Positions 43,224 through 54,331 of a DNA stretch of 64,000 bases are shown piece by piece. The stretch is from positions 62,137,746 to 62,201,745 of the forward strand of contig NC_073691.1 in the NCBI RefSeq assembly GCF_029784155.1. Reading direction: 5' to 3'. The DNA comes from Uranotaenia lowii (lineage: Eukaryota; Arthropoda; Insecta; Diptera; Culicidae). Position 1 is the stretch's first letter. Each line of letters starts with the position of its first letter. A program made the position numbers and the translations under genes. The notes below the pieces were generated by a model. That model had not been told where the DNA came from and did not search any database. It saw only the letters and a list, made by a program, of their open reading frames with translations.

Positions 43224-45957
43224 ATGGCATCACTAATTGATCATTATCTTTATATTTTTATTCGTTTTCATAAGATTTTCAATTAAAAACAAAGTTTGTT
43301 GCGCTTACTCCTTTTCTGAGTCAATCATTTGAGAAATTAAAAATAATTGAAAAAAAACTAATAATTTTCCTGACTACGTCAACTTGAAACTTTTGATGCA
43401 TAAATGACAGGTATAATTATCTGTGAATTACTTTTCAAAAAATCCACTGAAGTTCGAAAGTATTGCATGTTACCCCATTTGACGATACTTTTGAATTTTA
43501 AATATAAAATATATGTAATATTGAAACTCAAAATTTCACAAAATAGTAAAATATGTTTAAATAAATATTGTACTAATCCCACAGCGAAAAAAAGTTACAC
43601 AGTACTACATAAAAAATGTGCAATTTTGATTCACAATTTAATCAGACAGGTCGTTGCATTGGCGAAAGCGAGCAAAACGGCAGTGACAGATAAAACCTAC
43701 CAACTTAAATCCGATTCCGGCTGACCATAAAATGAAAACCGACTTCCAAGGGCCGATCAATGGTCATAAAACGGATAAGCAACCAAGAAAGGAGCCCAAA
43801 CAAGGAGCATGGTTAAAGACAATCGCTAATAAATACATAACAATCATTCGTTGCTGCTGTTTAGCATACATACGACATTATGTTGCTACTATCATATCTC
43901 ATTGCTTGTCCCATTCATCGTTCGAAGCGGCGCGCAGATTCCCAAAAGGAATTAATTCGCCGGGCTGTTTTCGTCCCACCTTGGCTTCGAGAAAGACATT
44001 ATCGAGAGGCGCAGAAGAAAGAGTGGAAGAAAAATTCAGTTGAGCAGTTGAACCAACCTTCTTCTTTATTCAATTACCTACTGATCTGTCAGTTGTTTAT
44101 TCCCTCTTCATGTTTTACAATAAACATGGAAGATTAATATCTTGGAAAATTGGAAAATTACAAGGGAGTTTATGAGTCCTGTCTGCGGTTCAGGTCTAGA
44201 ACTAAATACAAGCGGTCTTACTGAATATATGACTTGCGTCTTCGTTTGTCTTCTTCTGTTTTAAGTCTTGACGCCAGATAAAAGGGCGTTGTTTTGTTCT
44301 AAAATCTAAACCTTATGATAATGTTAATGGTAAATGAAGACCTGGAAGGCTTTTAATGCTCCAGAAAAATGTTTTCAATCCATTTCGATACACGTTACCA
44401 GAAATGAGAAAGGGTTGTTCGGAATCCACCTTACAGATAATGCAGAGTCATCTTGTCTGTCGAAGAAGCTAGTGAATCGAAGAGTCGCTTCACTTGAACC
44501 ATGTTTGATTGACCTGGACACGCTTCCACACCATCAGCAGCAGCAGCAGCAACACTCGGATAATGATGAATGATCGGTTCCATCCGTCTGCGGATGACCG
44601 ATGCATTAGGCGGATGACCAAAAAACCATCAACTAACAAACAACTGACTGACTGACAGTGTACCGGTCATGATAATTTAATTTCCTTTTCGCACCATTCG
44701 ATTATGACACCGCGAGGACCTCCCGTTTTCATTCATAGGCACCGCGCGGTGCGCCAATCAAAAGTCATTTCACCCTCTGCACCGCACTGCTGATGTTGTG
44801 GCGTTTGATAGCCCATCATTACCACTTCCATAACTACATAATGCATAGTTAGGGACCGCCTTATTAGCATGGAATCGAAGCCGGTGAATCGGCATAGTTC
44901 ACACCTTCGAAATGGTTAAGCACCTTTCTAAACCACCGGGGTGAATCGAAACCATTAGCTTGCGATTTTCGACTTTATTTAGTTACCCTTTGCAGGTAAT
45001 GAAGGGTAAAGGTTTCGGTCGAAAGTTAGAGGTCGCCCCACATGAATAGTAGGTGCTTCTCTGGGATTGTGTACATTTCACTAACCTCATTTTTATTTAC
45101 ATTCACAAGTCATGTAAAACGCTAACTTTTTTGTTAAGCATTTCAGGGGTTTGAATTCTTCTACAAAAATTTCTTCCTTTACAAAATACACAACTTTTTG
45201 CTAAACTAGGCAAAGTTCTACAATATCATTCTTAGGAGATACGATGACAATAATATAATTACCTTGAAAGTATAATTTTTTCAATCAGGAATGTTTGAGG
45301 AAAGACAAAACGATTTGCAGTCTGTGGAACAAAGTTGGAACAAACTAAGATCTTCAATTGCTTGTGTTTTGAAATTTATGAATCTTTGTAAGAAGTATAT
45401 TCGAGAAAAAGCAACACTATGTTTTGTGAATAACTTTTCAATGCATGGATGAAAATTGATAAAATTGATGAAGTTCAGATAGACAATCGTTCAAGAAGTC
45501 CTGGAGGATCCAATGGATAGCTAAAATTCGAATAAAAGTGAAGATCATTAATTCCATGAAGTTGAGGAATGTGAAAGGTTTTTTCAAGCTCAATCCGAAA
45601 ATATCAATAGAGGAAGTGATAAAAAAGATGAATATTTCTGACCTTGTTGAAAACGCAGGTTTCAGAGGTGGAATAGAGTTAATCTTTATTCTATTTGTTT
45701 GTCAAGTGCTTGAATAGCTACTTATAACATAAGAGATAACTATTTACATTACTACACTGAAGTGATATACTCACTTATGAATGTTCTCAATTATGTGTGG
45801 TGTTTTGAGTAAACTACACAGAATATTTGGCAACACTGCTGAGTTACCACGAACCTAATTTGAGTAGTTTGGCTTCACAGTGTGATGATGTAAACATTTT
45901 TACCGTGCACACTCATTTGGCGGAACACCTGAAAGTTGTAAAATTGACCCGTTTTTA
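43224..45957. other. Low-repeat, moderately GC-rich non-coding interval
   Basis: 43620-45060 differs from its surroundings: little transposon similarity and higher GC, with short open frames on the plus strand (43732-44043, 44334-44573) that I do not recognise. A CAG run (44536-44551) lies in the second. This could be host intronic or regulatory sequence of the flanking minus-strand transcription unit, or hold small exons. Confidence 0.4.
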
Positions 45958-46320
45958 CCTGGGGGAGGAAGACTGAAATTCGCTGTATCGTTTTCTGTAT
46001 CGTTTTTTTACTGTTCGATAAAAACCAGCAATTGTAGAAAAGATTTGTAATCGTTCAAATTTTACCTTAAGATGATCAATTTTGTGTAGCGAGTCATGTA
46101 ACTCAGTTGTTTAAGTGCTACATTTAAGTCTTATGAGTTAATTGCTGCAGATTCAAAAGTAAACATCGAAATCGAATCCATCAGCATCAAAAAAGTTTTA
46201 TTGAAAATCTCTAAATAAGAAAGTAAAATTTTGAACCTTCGCACTGCTCGGTAGATTGATGAGAGAAATTTGACGTTTGAACGATTTTTTTCTTTTTTTA
46301 TTCAGTCTTCCTCCCCCAGG
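45958..46320. mobile_element. MITE with CCTGGGGGAGGAAGACTGAA TIRs
   Basis: The 20-bp terminal repeat at 45958-45977 is matched exactly in inverse at 46301-46320. TTTTTA flanks both sides (45952-45957 and 46321-46326), a possible 6-bp duplication, though a shorter one inside the T run cannot be excluded. 363 bp, non-coding. Superfamily not assigned. Confidence 0.88.
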
Positions 46321-46423
46321 TTTTTACGAACCCGCATTATCTGTCAAATAACGGGTCAATTTGTCGGGTCAATATTACACATTATTTTGAAAAGCCCGGG
46401 TACGCATCAAGACGGGTAGTTTT

Positions 46424-46809
46424 ATGTGTTGTCAAATTTTGAACCGCTTTGTTACAAGTCCGCTGGACTGTTTGGAGGAGGATTTTAGTAAGTATTTTAA
46501 TATTGTCGTCAAAATAGTTTCGTTTCTAAAACATATGTATGATTCTCTTCACAGACTTTGCGTGGGCACATGAGGAGGATTCCGAACCAGAAATGCTTCG
46601 TGATAAAACTACGCTGGTAAATGGTAAGCATTTTACTACGAATAAATTACTAAACCATCAATTAACAATCAATTATTCGCTCAACAGGTTGCCCTGTGAC
46701 CACAAGCTGCGGAAATCATCATGCTCCGAAAAGGCTGAAATCGAGCGGTAGAATGTTAAAAATGATTTGTGAAGAAAAAAAAAGTGAAATGATTAAAGCG
46801 AAGAAATAA
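46424..46809 (+). CDS. Candidate three-exon small gene (~84 aa), function unknown
   Basis: Three short open segments join in frame through two canonical introns. Exon 1 is 46424-46487, with ATG 46424. Intron 1 runs from GTAAGT (46488) to CTCTTCACAG (46554). Exon 2 is 46555-46623. Intron 2 runs from GTAAGC (46624) to CTCAACAG (46687). Exon 3 is 46688-46809, ending TAA. Introns of 67 and 64 bp are typical for Diptera, and both interrupt a codon after its first base. AATAAA overlaps the stop (46805-46810). The protein has an acidic middle (AWAHEEDSEPEMLRDKT), then CPVTTSCGNHHAP and a Lys-rich tail (LKMICEEKKSEMIKAKK). I recognise no family. The splice sites are what makes it credible; chance remains possible. 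Confidence 0.45.
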
Positions 46810-46810
46810 A

Positions 46811-48438
46811 TTATGTTTTGTTTGAAAATATATCATTTCATTTCCATTTTGTATTCCTTGCATGCAACGTTACTTGTCGCTTGAAACTGCTCACATCTTC
46901 ACAGAGCTCAAGCGTTTCAAATAATGTGTAAATTTGACCCGACGATATGACGTACAGCCTATGTACTCTATAAAGGGTACAAGGCCTGTACACCAAAAAA
47001 GAGTTAACCCAGTCTTATCTGATAACGGATCAAAACTACACTATAAGGGGTTGCGCCAGATGAGTGTGTGTACATCATCATCAGCAGTCATTAGCAATCA
47101 TCATTGCTATTGTTCAATAGCGAATTGACCAAAACGTGTGGAAAACCAAAACAAACAATGTTTTGGTTCTGCTGCAATCAGCAGCTGTCTGCAAGCAGTA
47201 GATCGGGAAGATCAGTTCTGAATTCCACAGGAGGATCCGAAACAAAACGGCGAGTTTCAACACATTTCTACAAGGTGGAAAAGCTGCCCATCGGCGAAAT
47301 AAACAAAATACAGTGGTCAAATCGTGCGCAAAATATTTGGACTGCTACTGGGGAGATATTGTTAAAAATTTTGTAATGGACAGCAAAATGAACTCTTTCC
47401 CCTGGCAGGTTTCCAGCCAAAACCTTTTCGTTGACAAGCCTCGCCTGTGTGATGAACTAGATTTAAGCACACAATTGTAAACAAACAAAACGAGTTTGGC
47501 TCCTAGAAGCCTAAAGGTATGAGCCGTTTCAAATAAAGAATTTACAAAAAAAGCCTCCCCTGTATTTTCCGGAGAAAAACAAGAAGAAGAAAAATTTAAA
47601 AATTTGATGTTTAATACTTGAGGAGGCTGGCGATCTGTGGAAACCCTAGTAACAATTTCAGCTTTGTTATGGTCAGCAAAATTTCGGTTTGTTCTATAAC
47701 ATCACCTGGAATATAATTGAGCCAAAATCAGGCCATTTGTCCCTATCCTCGAAACGTCATCATGACCAATCATTGTAGGTCATCAATGTTGGTCACCAAA
47801 GCTTTTAAAAAGCTATTATTAAACATGTTAGCAAGTTTTGTTTTTTCGATTCTGTGAGTTCTCGGAGTTTTTTTTTTAAATTTTTTCCAGCAACCATAAT
47901 GATTGATGAATGATAATTGCATTATTAAGATATGATATTATGAGCATCTTTTTTACTGCCAGTCGAGATTTTAGGTAAAATGTGTATGAAATAGTATCTT
48001 AAAATAATTGCGCCTCGTTAAATCTGATGGTATATCATGATGGATTTGATGGATAATAGGCCTGAAAAAATATTTTCAAATACTCGCATTGTGAATCCAT
48101 CAACATGGCGTCATTTTGTGTCCTTCGATTTTGAACCAACATGGCGTAAATTCAATGATTAGTAGCTTTTGTATGGTCAGAAAAATGGATAATTTATAAT
48201 TTTATAATGGTTTTATGGAACCCATATATTTGACGTTTCTCTCGCAAGCCTACCAATTACACGCTTAGGGTGAGTTTCTCATTTCTGAGTTGTTAACCAT
48301 TAGAACAGTGAATGAGGATAGACTTTTTGAATGAAAAGGGATTGGTTGTGAATGACCCGTGGAATAACCCATGAGTTGAAGACGATTTTCGTTGTCTGAC
48401 GCCATCTTAAAATCCAAGTTGGCGGCTTTCGTTGAACT
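46811..48438. other. Interval with unassigned plus-strand frames and satellite fragments
   Basis: 47104-47376 has an open plus-strand frame without recognised domain. From about 48090 the sequence shows degenerate units of the CCATCTTGGATT satellite found at 52.6-56.8 kb (48095-48145 and 48395-48430). Confidence 0.35.
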
Positions 48439-48525
48439 TTAATTTAATGATTAATGGCATTTCGGTGAACTATACATTCTAATAGGAAGAATTTCAAATG
48501 GAAGTAATGAAAATTATAGACGGAT

Positions 48526-48720
48526 TGGCTTGTGATATAGCTCAGTTGGCAAGTCTGTGGTCTCCTGAGCCGATGTCCGTGAGTTCGAGCCCTAGAGTAA
48601 ACATCGAACACAGTTGTACCGGATAAGTTTTTCAATAACGATCCGCCAACTGTAACGTTGATAAAGTCGCGAATGCCATAAAGATGGTAAAACGACTATA
48701 ATCGAAACAAAAAAAAAAAA
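48526..48720 (+). mobile_element. tRNA-derived SINE with 10-bp TSD ATAGACGGAT
   Basis: The tRNA-like head has TATAGCTCAGTTGGCA (A box) and GTGAGTTCGAGCCCT (B box), followed by an unrelated body and an A-rich tail ending at 48720. The duplication ATAGACGGAT is exact (48516-48525 and 48721-48730). The inverse arm at about 52530-52560 has this site once and no insert, which fixes the borders. Pol III transcription and LINE-dependent mobilisation are expected. Confidence 0.95.
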
Positions 48721-48834
48721 ATAGACGGATAGATTAGATTAGGAAGCATGAAAGGTGTTGAAAATGAGCCAAGAGCGTGATTTGAGAAAACTTCTTGCCG
48801 CACAAGACCATTTGTCCCACATCGTATTATTGTC

Positions 48835-48865
48835 TAGAAGAAGCAAATCGACTTTGCTTCTTCTA
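48835..48865. repeat. Perfect 13-bp-arm hairpin between TA dinucleotides
   Basis: TAGAAGAAGCAAA, loop TCGAC, TTTGCTTCTTCTA. It is absent from the inverse arm, where GTCTA joins CACAG directly, so it is a 29-bp insertion (27 bp plus one TA) exactly at a TA. Confidence 0.85.
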
Positions 48866-49360
48866 CACAGAAAAAAATAATGACTATTACGTGTCATGGA
48901 AAATGGAGGCCTGTAAAAAAATACAACCTGTAATTTGAAAATAACGTAATATTAAAACAATTCATCTAAAAATAAATCAACACACATTTAAAATTACAGC
49001 AAATGTCATGTAACAAAAAAGAGCATGACATTCACAGTATTTTTACAGTTCCATAACAAATTACATGTCATTAAATTACGCTGTGTCCATTTTTTTTCAA
49101 TTGCACGTTTGGAAATTCCAGTGCGTCTGGCATCTCAGTTGGCTAAACCGCCAAAACAAGCGCGTTCGAGGATTTGTTTTTGTTTTAATTTTGTTTTGTT
49201 TCGGTAATTTCTTTGTTTTGAGACGGAAACGGAATATCTACGCGGTTGCTTTTCGTAAAGAGAATGACATCGTGGCGGTTTCGGGAGACTGCAGGTTGTC
49301 ATTTCCCCAACCTGCAGCGGCAAAACATGTGCAGTAAAAAACATCAGGTGCCACGATTCC

Positions 49361-49740
49361 ATGTCGGAGAAGGTTGTCCGGTTTTCAATAGCCTGTACGG
49401 ACTATCGACCGATGGTTCAATGGCACTGGCTGCTTGCACTGGCAGCAGGTCTTCAAAACTGTAAACTAGGCAGAATAGAATGCGTTGAGGTAAGTTCTTT
49501 AATTTTTTTTAATTCCTGGAAACTAACTTCGTCATTCAATTTTGTTTATTAGTTCCTGCCCCCGACTTTTTTACACGGGTATAGATGTGCACCGTCTTCT
49601 AACCGGTGATTAAGTTGCAGTGTGGAGCCATTCTATCGCGGCCAAAGATCGGAAAAAACAAGATCATCTCTGGACTTAATTTTGGGACACAGCTATTCAC
49701 TTTTTGCAGTGCTCGTAGCTGTTATGAACTCTCCACTTGA
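49361..49740 (+). CDS. Candidate two-exon ORF, function unknown
   Basis: ATG 49361 opens 43 codons (with VVRFSIACTDYRPMVQWHWL) up to a consensus donor GAG|GTAAGT (49490). Two acceptors are usable in frame: TTTATTAG (49552), which gives a short tail ending at 49609, and AAGTTGCAG (49620), which gives 39 more codons to TGA 49738-49740 (AILSRPKIGKNKIISGLNF). The upstream frame is also open back to about 49300, so the true start may be earlier. No domain is assigned. A Cys-rich beginning followed by VRF...QW...AL recalls THAP fingers only faintly. Overlapping frames are open too, so confidence is low. Confidence 0.25.
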
Positions 49741-50441
49741 CTTTCCCTAGTAAAATATCACTGATTATGAAAGGCGGAACTTCTCAATGAAGACAGGCTT
49801 CCCACGGTTCCCCGCCTTCCCCATCAATAATTAAAGGTGAGAAAAATTGTTATAACCACACAATTATTTCAAATGAGCCACTCGGTGTTGAAGGAATGTA
49901 AGTGTCAAAATAATCAATTATGTTTTATGTAGGTGCATACCAATCAATTTCCACATTTCAATCTACATCTGGTACAAAACTCAGATTTTTTATAGTTTTT
50001 TAAAACTTTCGATTGAATTCAAACTGCTCGAGTTAGAAAACTATATTAAAAATCAAACACCTTAACAACTTTGAAGCGCATTTTCACCAGACTATTTTGG
50101 GCACATACACCCGTCTAACCCTCAAAGCCTCAATTGTTATTTTAATTTACGGTACTCAAGCTCTAAGATTAAAGTTTCCTTTTTTCTTAAGCAGCACTTT
50201 GAACACGGCCTAAAATCTTTTTCCACTTCCAGGCTGAAGCAACAAGCAAGGTTTCAAGCAACTGCTTTCAGGCTACCGAATTGCATTAAAAGAACGCAGT
50301 GCAGAATTTAATTGAATGCCGAACGATAGTCTAAAGTTATCCGGAGGGACGCAACGTTTCAATTCTTTGAATTGTGATTCGGTAGGAAAATTGATTATTT
50401 TTTATGAGCAAATTTTTTAAATAAAATATTATTTTTTGCAG

Positions 50442-50542
50442 TTAACCTGGTTTTTAGGCTAAAACCACTGAATGTATATTTAGCAACTTTCAACGAAGGA
50501 GCTAAACTCAACAGAGTGACTCATTCGTTAACAGCAAAAATG
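50442..50542 (+). CDS. Candidate internal exon
   Basis: ATTTTTTGCAG acceptor (50441), open reading (FRLKPLNVYLATFNEGAKLN) and ATG|GTAAGT donor (50543). The next acceptor TTTTTAG (50634) or TTTTAG (50652) would continue it. No upstream exon in matching phase was found. Confidence 0.2.
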
Positions 50543-50959
50543 GTAAGTATCGAACCAGCTAAATTGAGTTTGTTTGGTTCTTGAACTGAGCATATGAATC
50601 AAAAAGACTATTCTAATCATCTCGATATTTTTAGAATATGCTCTTGTTTTAGAATGTCGATTTTTTTCTCCTACCAACCGAAATTATTCAATACACTGCT
50701 TTTCTACGCATATGATTCAGATGTGGATTTACCTATGGAAATTGTTTCCTTTCATCCTAAATTGTCTGAAATACAAATCGCTGTACATACTTTGTCCGCA
50801 AAATTTCGAAATCGAACCCGTTCCATGAAAAGCATGCAGCTCATGAGGTGTAGATGGAAGATAAAACAAAACTTTGAAAGCGTTTTTGCATTTAATACAC
50901 TTGGGACTCATATGCGTAGAAGGGCAGTAAAGGTCCTCAAATTTTTTTTTGAAATTTGA

Positions 50960-52264
50960 TAAAAGAAAACATTTTCCTTAGTAAATCACATTTAAATAAT
51001 AAGGAAACTTTTTTATTCTCCCGATCCATCATGAACACTATTTCTCTAGAACTTCAGGCGTTTAAGGCGCATAACATAATTCAAATGTATGTATTTGAAT
51101 GCTGTCAACGCATTAAACGCCTGAAGTTATAGAGAAATCGTATTGATGATAGATCAGGCAAACCTCAGCAAGTTTCCTCATTCAAAATTTGTGCTGTTAT
51201 AAAACTTGTCCTATACACTGACGACAGTTGCTTACCTTTTTTTTTTAAAATCTGTGCTTCAATGTTTGTTGTCTGGCTAACAGTGTGTAGTGGGATGTCA
51301 CATACAATTCACAAGATATAACGGTTTTTCAACTAAGAACATTTTTCCATAAACGTTTATGAACCATCATTTCAATTTCTTTTCAATTTGTACAGGAACC
51401 TTATTCTAATTTCTGTTCCCTAATGATTTAGGTAATGAATCCAAATAATAGTTCTGTTTTCAGAATTATTCTATTACCGAGTTGATTTTTTAAATTACAC
51501 GATCTTAAGAAAACTGCCTTATGTTGTGTAGATGTGATTTTTTTGTGAAAATACAATTTATGCCATATCGGCATGGCAGAAATATCGAATTTTATCATTT
51601 TAAAAATTATTCTTGAAAGTATTGTGTATAAGAATATACTATTATAAGTTTTAACTTTTTTATTACTGGTGAACTAATATAGTCTTATTTTTTCCAGATT
51701 TTCCACGTCATCAATTGATTTAAAGAAAAAAAGCAGAAAAAAGACTGTGCAACTCAAATATGTAGTTTTTTTTTTCATTTTGAACTTCTGGATTGGTTGA
51801 AAACTATATAATCTCGCAATCGAGAACACATCTAGATTCAACAGATTCTGCCCTGACTTAAGCGACACATTAGTATGATGAAAACTCCTGATGTAATCAT
51901 AAAAATTCCATACAGTAAATTATTTTAATGTTTGTATAGAAAATAGTTAAATTTTTGTAGTGCGGGAATATATGATTGTTTTTTGAAAAGTGAATAACTA
52001 AGCTTTCACAATGGTTTCGTAGTTTCGTTACATTACGATCGATAAGATAAACTACAATTGCGCGAATTAAAATAATTACCTATTCCAGATATAATTCTGA
52101 AAAAGTTTGCAAGATTGTATGTTTTGAATTCATTCCTCGTTACATTAAATAAAATGATTCAATCTTATTATTTTCTTCTTTTTATTCTCGCAAAAAATAA
52201 TATTCAAAATCCAAATAATTTTCCGAAAGAAACAAAAATTAATCCTAGGCATCAAAATGGCATA
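50960..52264. other. AT-rich part of the CACAG-bounded segment
   Basis: No gene recognised. Near 51040-51140 an imperfect inverted repeat (TTTCTCTAGAACTTCAGGCG / CGCCTGAAGTTATAGAGAAA) flanks about 60 bp; it may be a tiny foldback element. Confidence 0.45.
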
Positions 52265-52799
52265 AAATTTTACAGTACTGTGATTTCAAAGAAACCTGTA
52301 AAAAAATCTGCTCACGTAAAAATAATTGTCATTGATTTTTTTTCCGACCTGTAATATTACGGTAAATGTCCTGCTCCTTTTTGTTACAGGATAGTTGCCG
52401 TAATTTTACAGCTTTTATTTTTTTCTGTGTAGACAATAATACGATGTGGGACAAATGGTCTTGTGCGGCAAGAAGTTTTCTCAAATCACGCTCTTGGCTC
52501 ATTTTCAACACCTTTAATGCTTCCTAATCTAATCTATCCGTCTATAATTTTCATTACTTTCATTTGAAATTCTTCCTATTAGAATGTATAGTTCACCGAA
52601 ATGCCATTAATCATTAAATTAAAATCATAAACCAGCGGTGATAAACTGTTAACACTTTCGTTGAACTTTAAAATGTTGTAAATGACTTAAAATCGCATGA
52701 AACCCCAACAATATTATGATTGGGTGAAAGGGCTAAACGAGTAGATGTCGAATTTCGCTATCTGACGCCATCTTGAAATCTAAGATTTCGCTAACAGTT

Positions 52800-53403
52800 C
52801 TAGCGTAACATTTAAAAAGGGCGAAACTAGCAGTTAGCTCGAAACGAGAAAAACGCGTTTGAAAATTCGGAACACCTATTCAAATCCTATTTATAAAATC
52901 GACCACTTTTTGTTCAACAAAATCAAAAAATGTGCATTATATTCACTTATTGTTCGATGGTTATCAGGAACTTTAACTTTTTTCACGTAATTTCAGAGAT
53001 TTTCGAGTTTCGCCCTATTTTTGTTTTCGATTTCAGTTACGCCTGCAAGTTTCGCCCAATTGATCGGCCGTTTTCGTTTTGGTTTTGAAGTTACGCCCAT
53101 TCATCCTACACGCAAAAACTAATTAGGCCGTTTTGTCACACACGGTCAACTCAGTTACGCCTTTTGGCTCTACACGAATAGAAAAATTCACTCCATTTTG
53201 AATAGGCGTAACTTCACGTTTTAACGAAAATGCATCAACAGGAAGTTTCGCCCAATTGAATTTTATTAATTTTTTGAAAGTTTTAAGTAATTTTGAGATG
53301 AAACCGCGTTTGATAGGTAAAGTGCAAGCGCGTGCATCCGGAATGCCCGTTAACTCGATTTGTTTACATTTGGCAGTTTCGCCCTTTTGAAATGTTACGC
53401 TAG
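52800..53403. mobile_element. MITE with CTAGCGTAACATTT TIRs (GGGCGAAACT family)
   Basis: Left end CTAGCGTAACATTTAAAAAG then GGCGAAACT; right end AGTTTCGCC then CTTTTGAAATGTTACGCTAG. AGTT flanks both sides (52796-52799 and 53404-53407). The interior repeats AGTTTCGCCC and AGTTACGCCC several times, like transposase-binding repeats. Non-coding, 604 bp. Confidence 0.82.
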
Positions 53404-53882
53404 AGTTGTCATCTTGAAATCCAAGATGGCGGCATCCACTGAACATTAAAATGATTTTAATCACTGAATATCACTTGAAATTCTTACAATATGATCATTG
53501 GGTAAAAAGGCTTGAACAGTTTAAGTCAATATGGGTTTTGGCTAAAGGGCCAAAACCAGAAGAAGTCAAATTTCGCTATCAGGTGTATTTCGAAATTCAA
53601 GATAGCGGCTTCCACTGAACCTTAAAATGCTGTTAATCACCGAAAATCGCATGAAACTCCCACAAGTTGGCTATTGGGTGAAAGGACTGAACGAGTAGAA
53701 GACGAAGATTGCTATCAAACGCCATCTTGAAATCCAAGAAGGCGGCTACCACTGAACTTTTAAATGATTTTAACCACTGAAAACCGCATGAAACCCCCAC
53801 ATTATGGGTATTGAGAGAAAAGATTAAACTAGAAGAAGTCGGACTTCGCTATCTGATGCCAGCATCAATCCAATATGGCGGC

Positions 53883-54042
53883 TTTTTTCTTGGGAAATTT
53901 CAGCCTGCAGTCTATTTTAAAGCGAAAACGACACTTTTTGATCCCTGAAGAAGATTTAAAACGGATTGAAACGTTAGATACATAAAACAAAAATCGTTTT
54001 CGCTTCAAAAAAGATTGCAGGCCGGAATTTCCCAAGAAAAAA
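53883..54042. mobile_element. Small Penelope-like hairpin element
   Basis: About 50-bp inverted arms (TTTTTTCTTGGGAAAT... and its inverse ATTTCCCAAGAAAAAA) enclose CCCTGAAGAAG...GATTGAAACGTT, the GAAACGTT signature of PLE terminal repeats (compare 24544-24584 and 26209-26245). It sits inside a satellite unit. Probably a terminal fragment of a PLE. Confidence 0.65.
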
Positions 54043-54331
54043 CACGACAATCAGTCGATTCTCAAACATAAAAAGATGGCGGCTTTCGTTATTCTTTTCA
54101 AAGCTGTGAATTTCTGAAAATCTCATGATACATCCACAATACGGGGTATTGGGTGAAAGGGCTGCACGATTAGAAATCGAATTTCGTTGCCCGATGTTTA
54201 GTCTTTTCACCCATTACCCATATAGTTACGGTAGAATGCAATTTTTTGGCATTTACAGCATTTAAAGTTCAGCGAAAGCCGCCATCTCAAGATGCCGTCA
54301 GATTACGAAATTTGAATTCTACTCGTTAAGC

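Larger units (their letters stand above)
48866..52429. mobile_element. CACAG...CTGTG bounded segment (3.56 kb), TA-flanked
   Basis: Starts CACAGAAAAAAATAATGAC and ends TTATTTTTTTCTGTG, with TA on both sides. The terminal parts (to about 49080 and from about 52265) contain the TTACAG/CTGTAA motifs of the 40.5 kb MITE. The middle, 49.1-50.96 kb, is not repeat-like and contains candidate exons, so this could be two MITE ends that trapped host sequence, or one large element. Confidence 0.5.
48439..52640. repeat. Large inverted repeat: ~205-bp arms around a 3.56 kb core
   Basis: The left arm 48439-48836 (SINE excluded) and right arm 52430-52640 are near-identical inverse copies, meeting the core at TA CACAG (48866) and CTGTG TA (52429-52431). 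The left arm contains a 195-bp SINE and a small hairpin insertion absent from the right arm. The core starts and ends with CACAGAAAAAAA-type ends as in the TTACAG MITEs. Confidence 0.8.

Noticed and set aside
48533..48600. Functional tRNA gene
   Set aside because: A and B boxes are present but acceptor arms do not pair, and the sequence is part of a SINE with TSD and A tail.
50594..50959. 121-codon plus-strand ORF
   Set aside because: No domain recognised, low-complexity end (KVLKFFFEI), and it overlaps a more plausible splice arrangement. Kept only as background.
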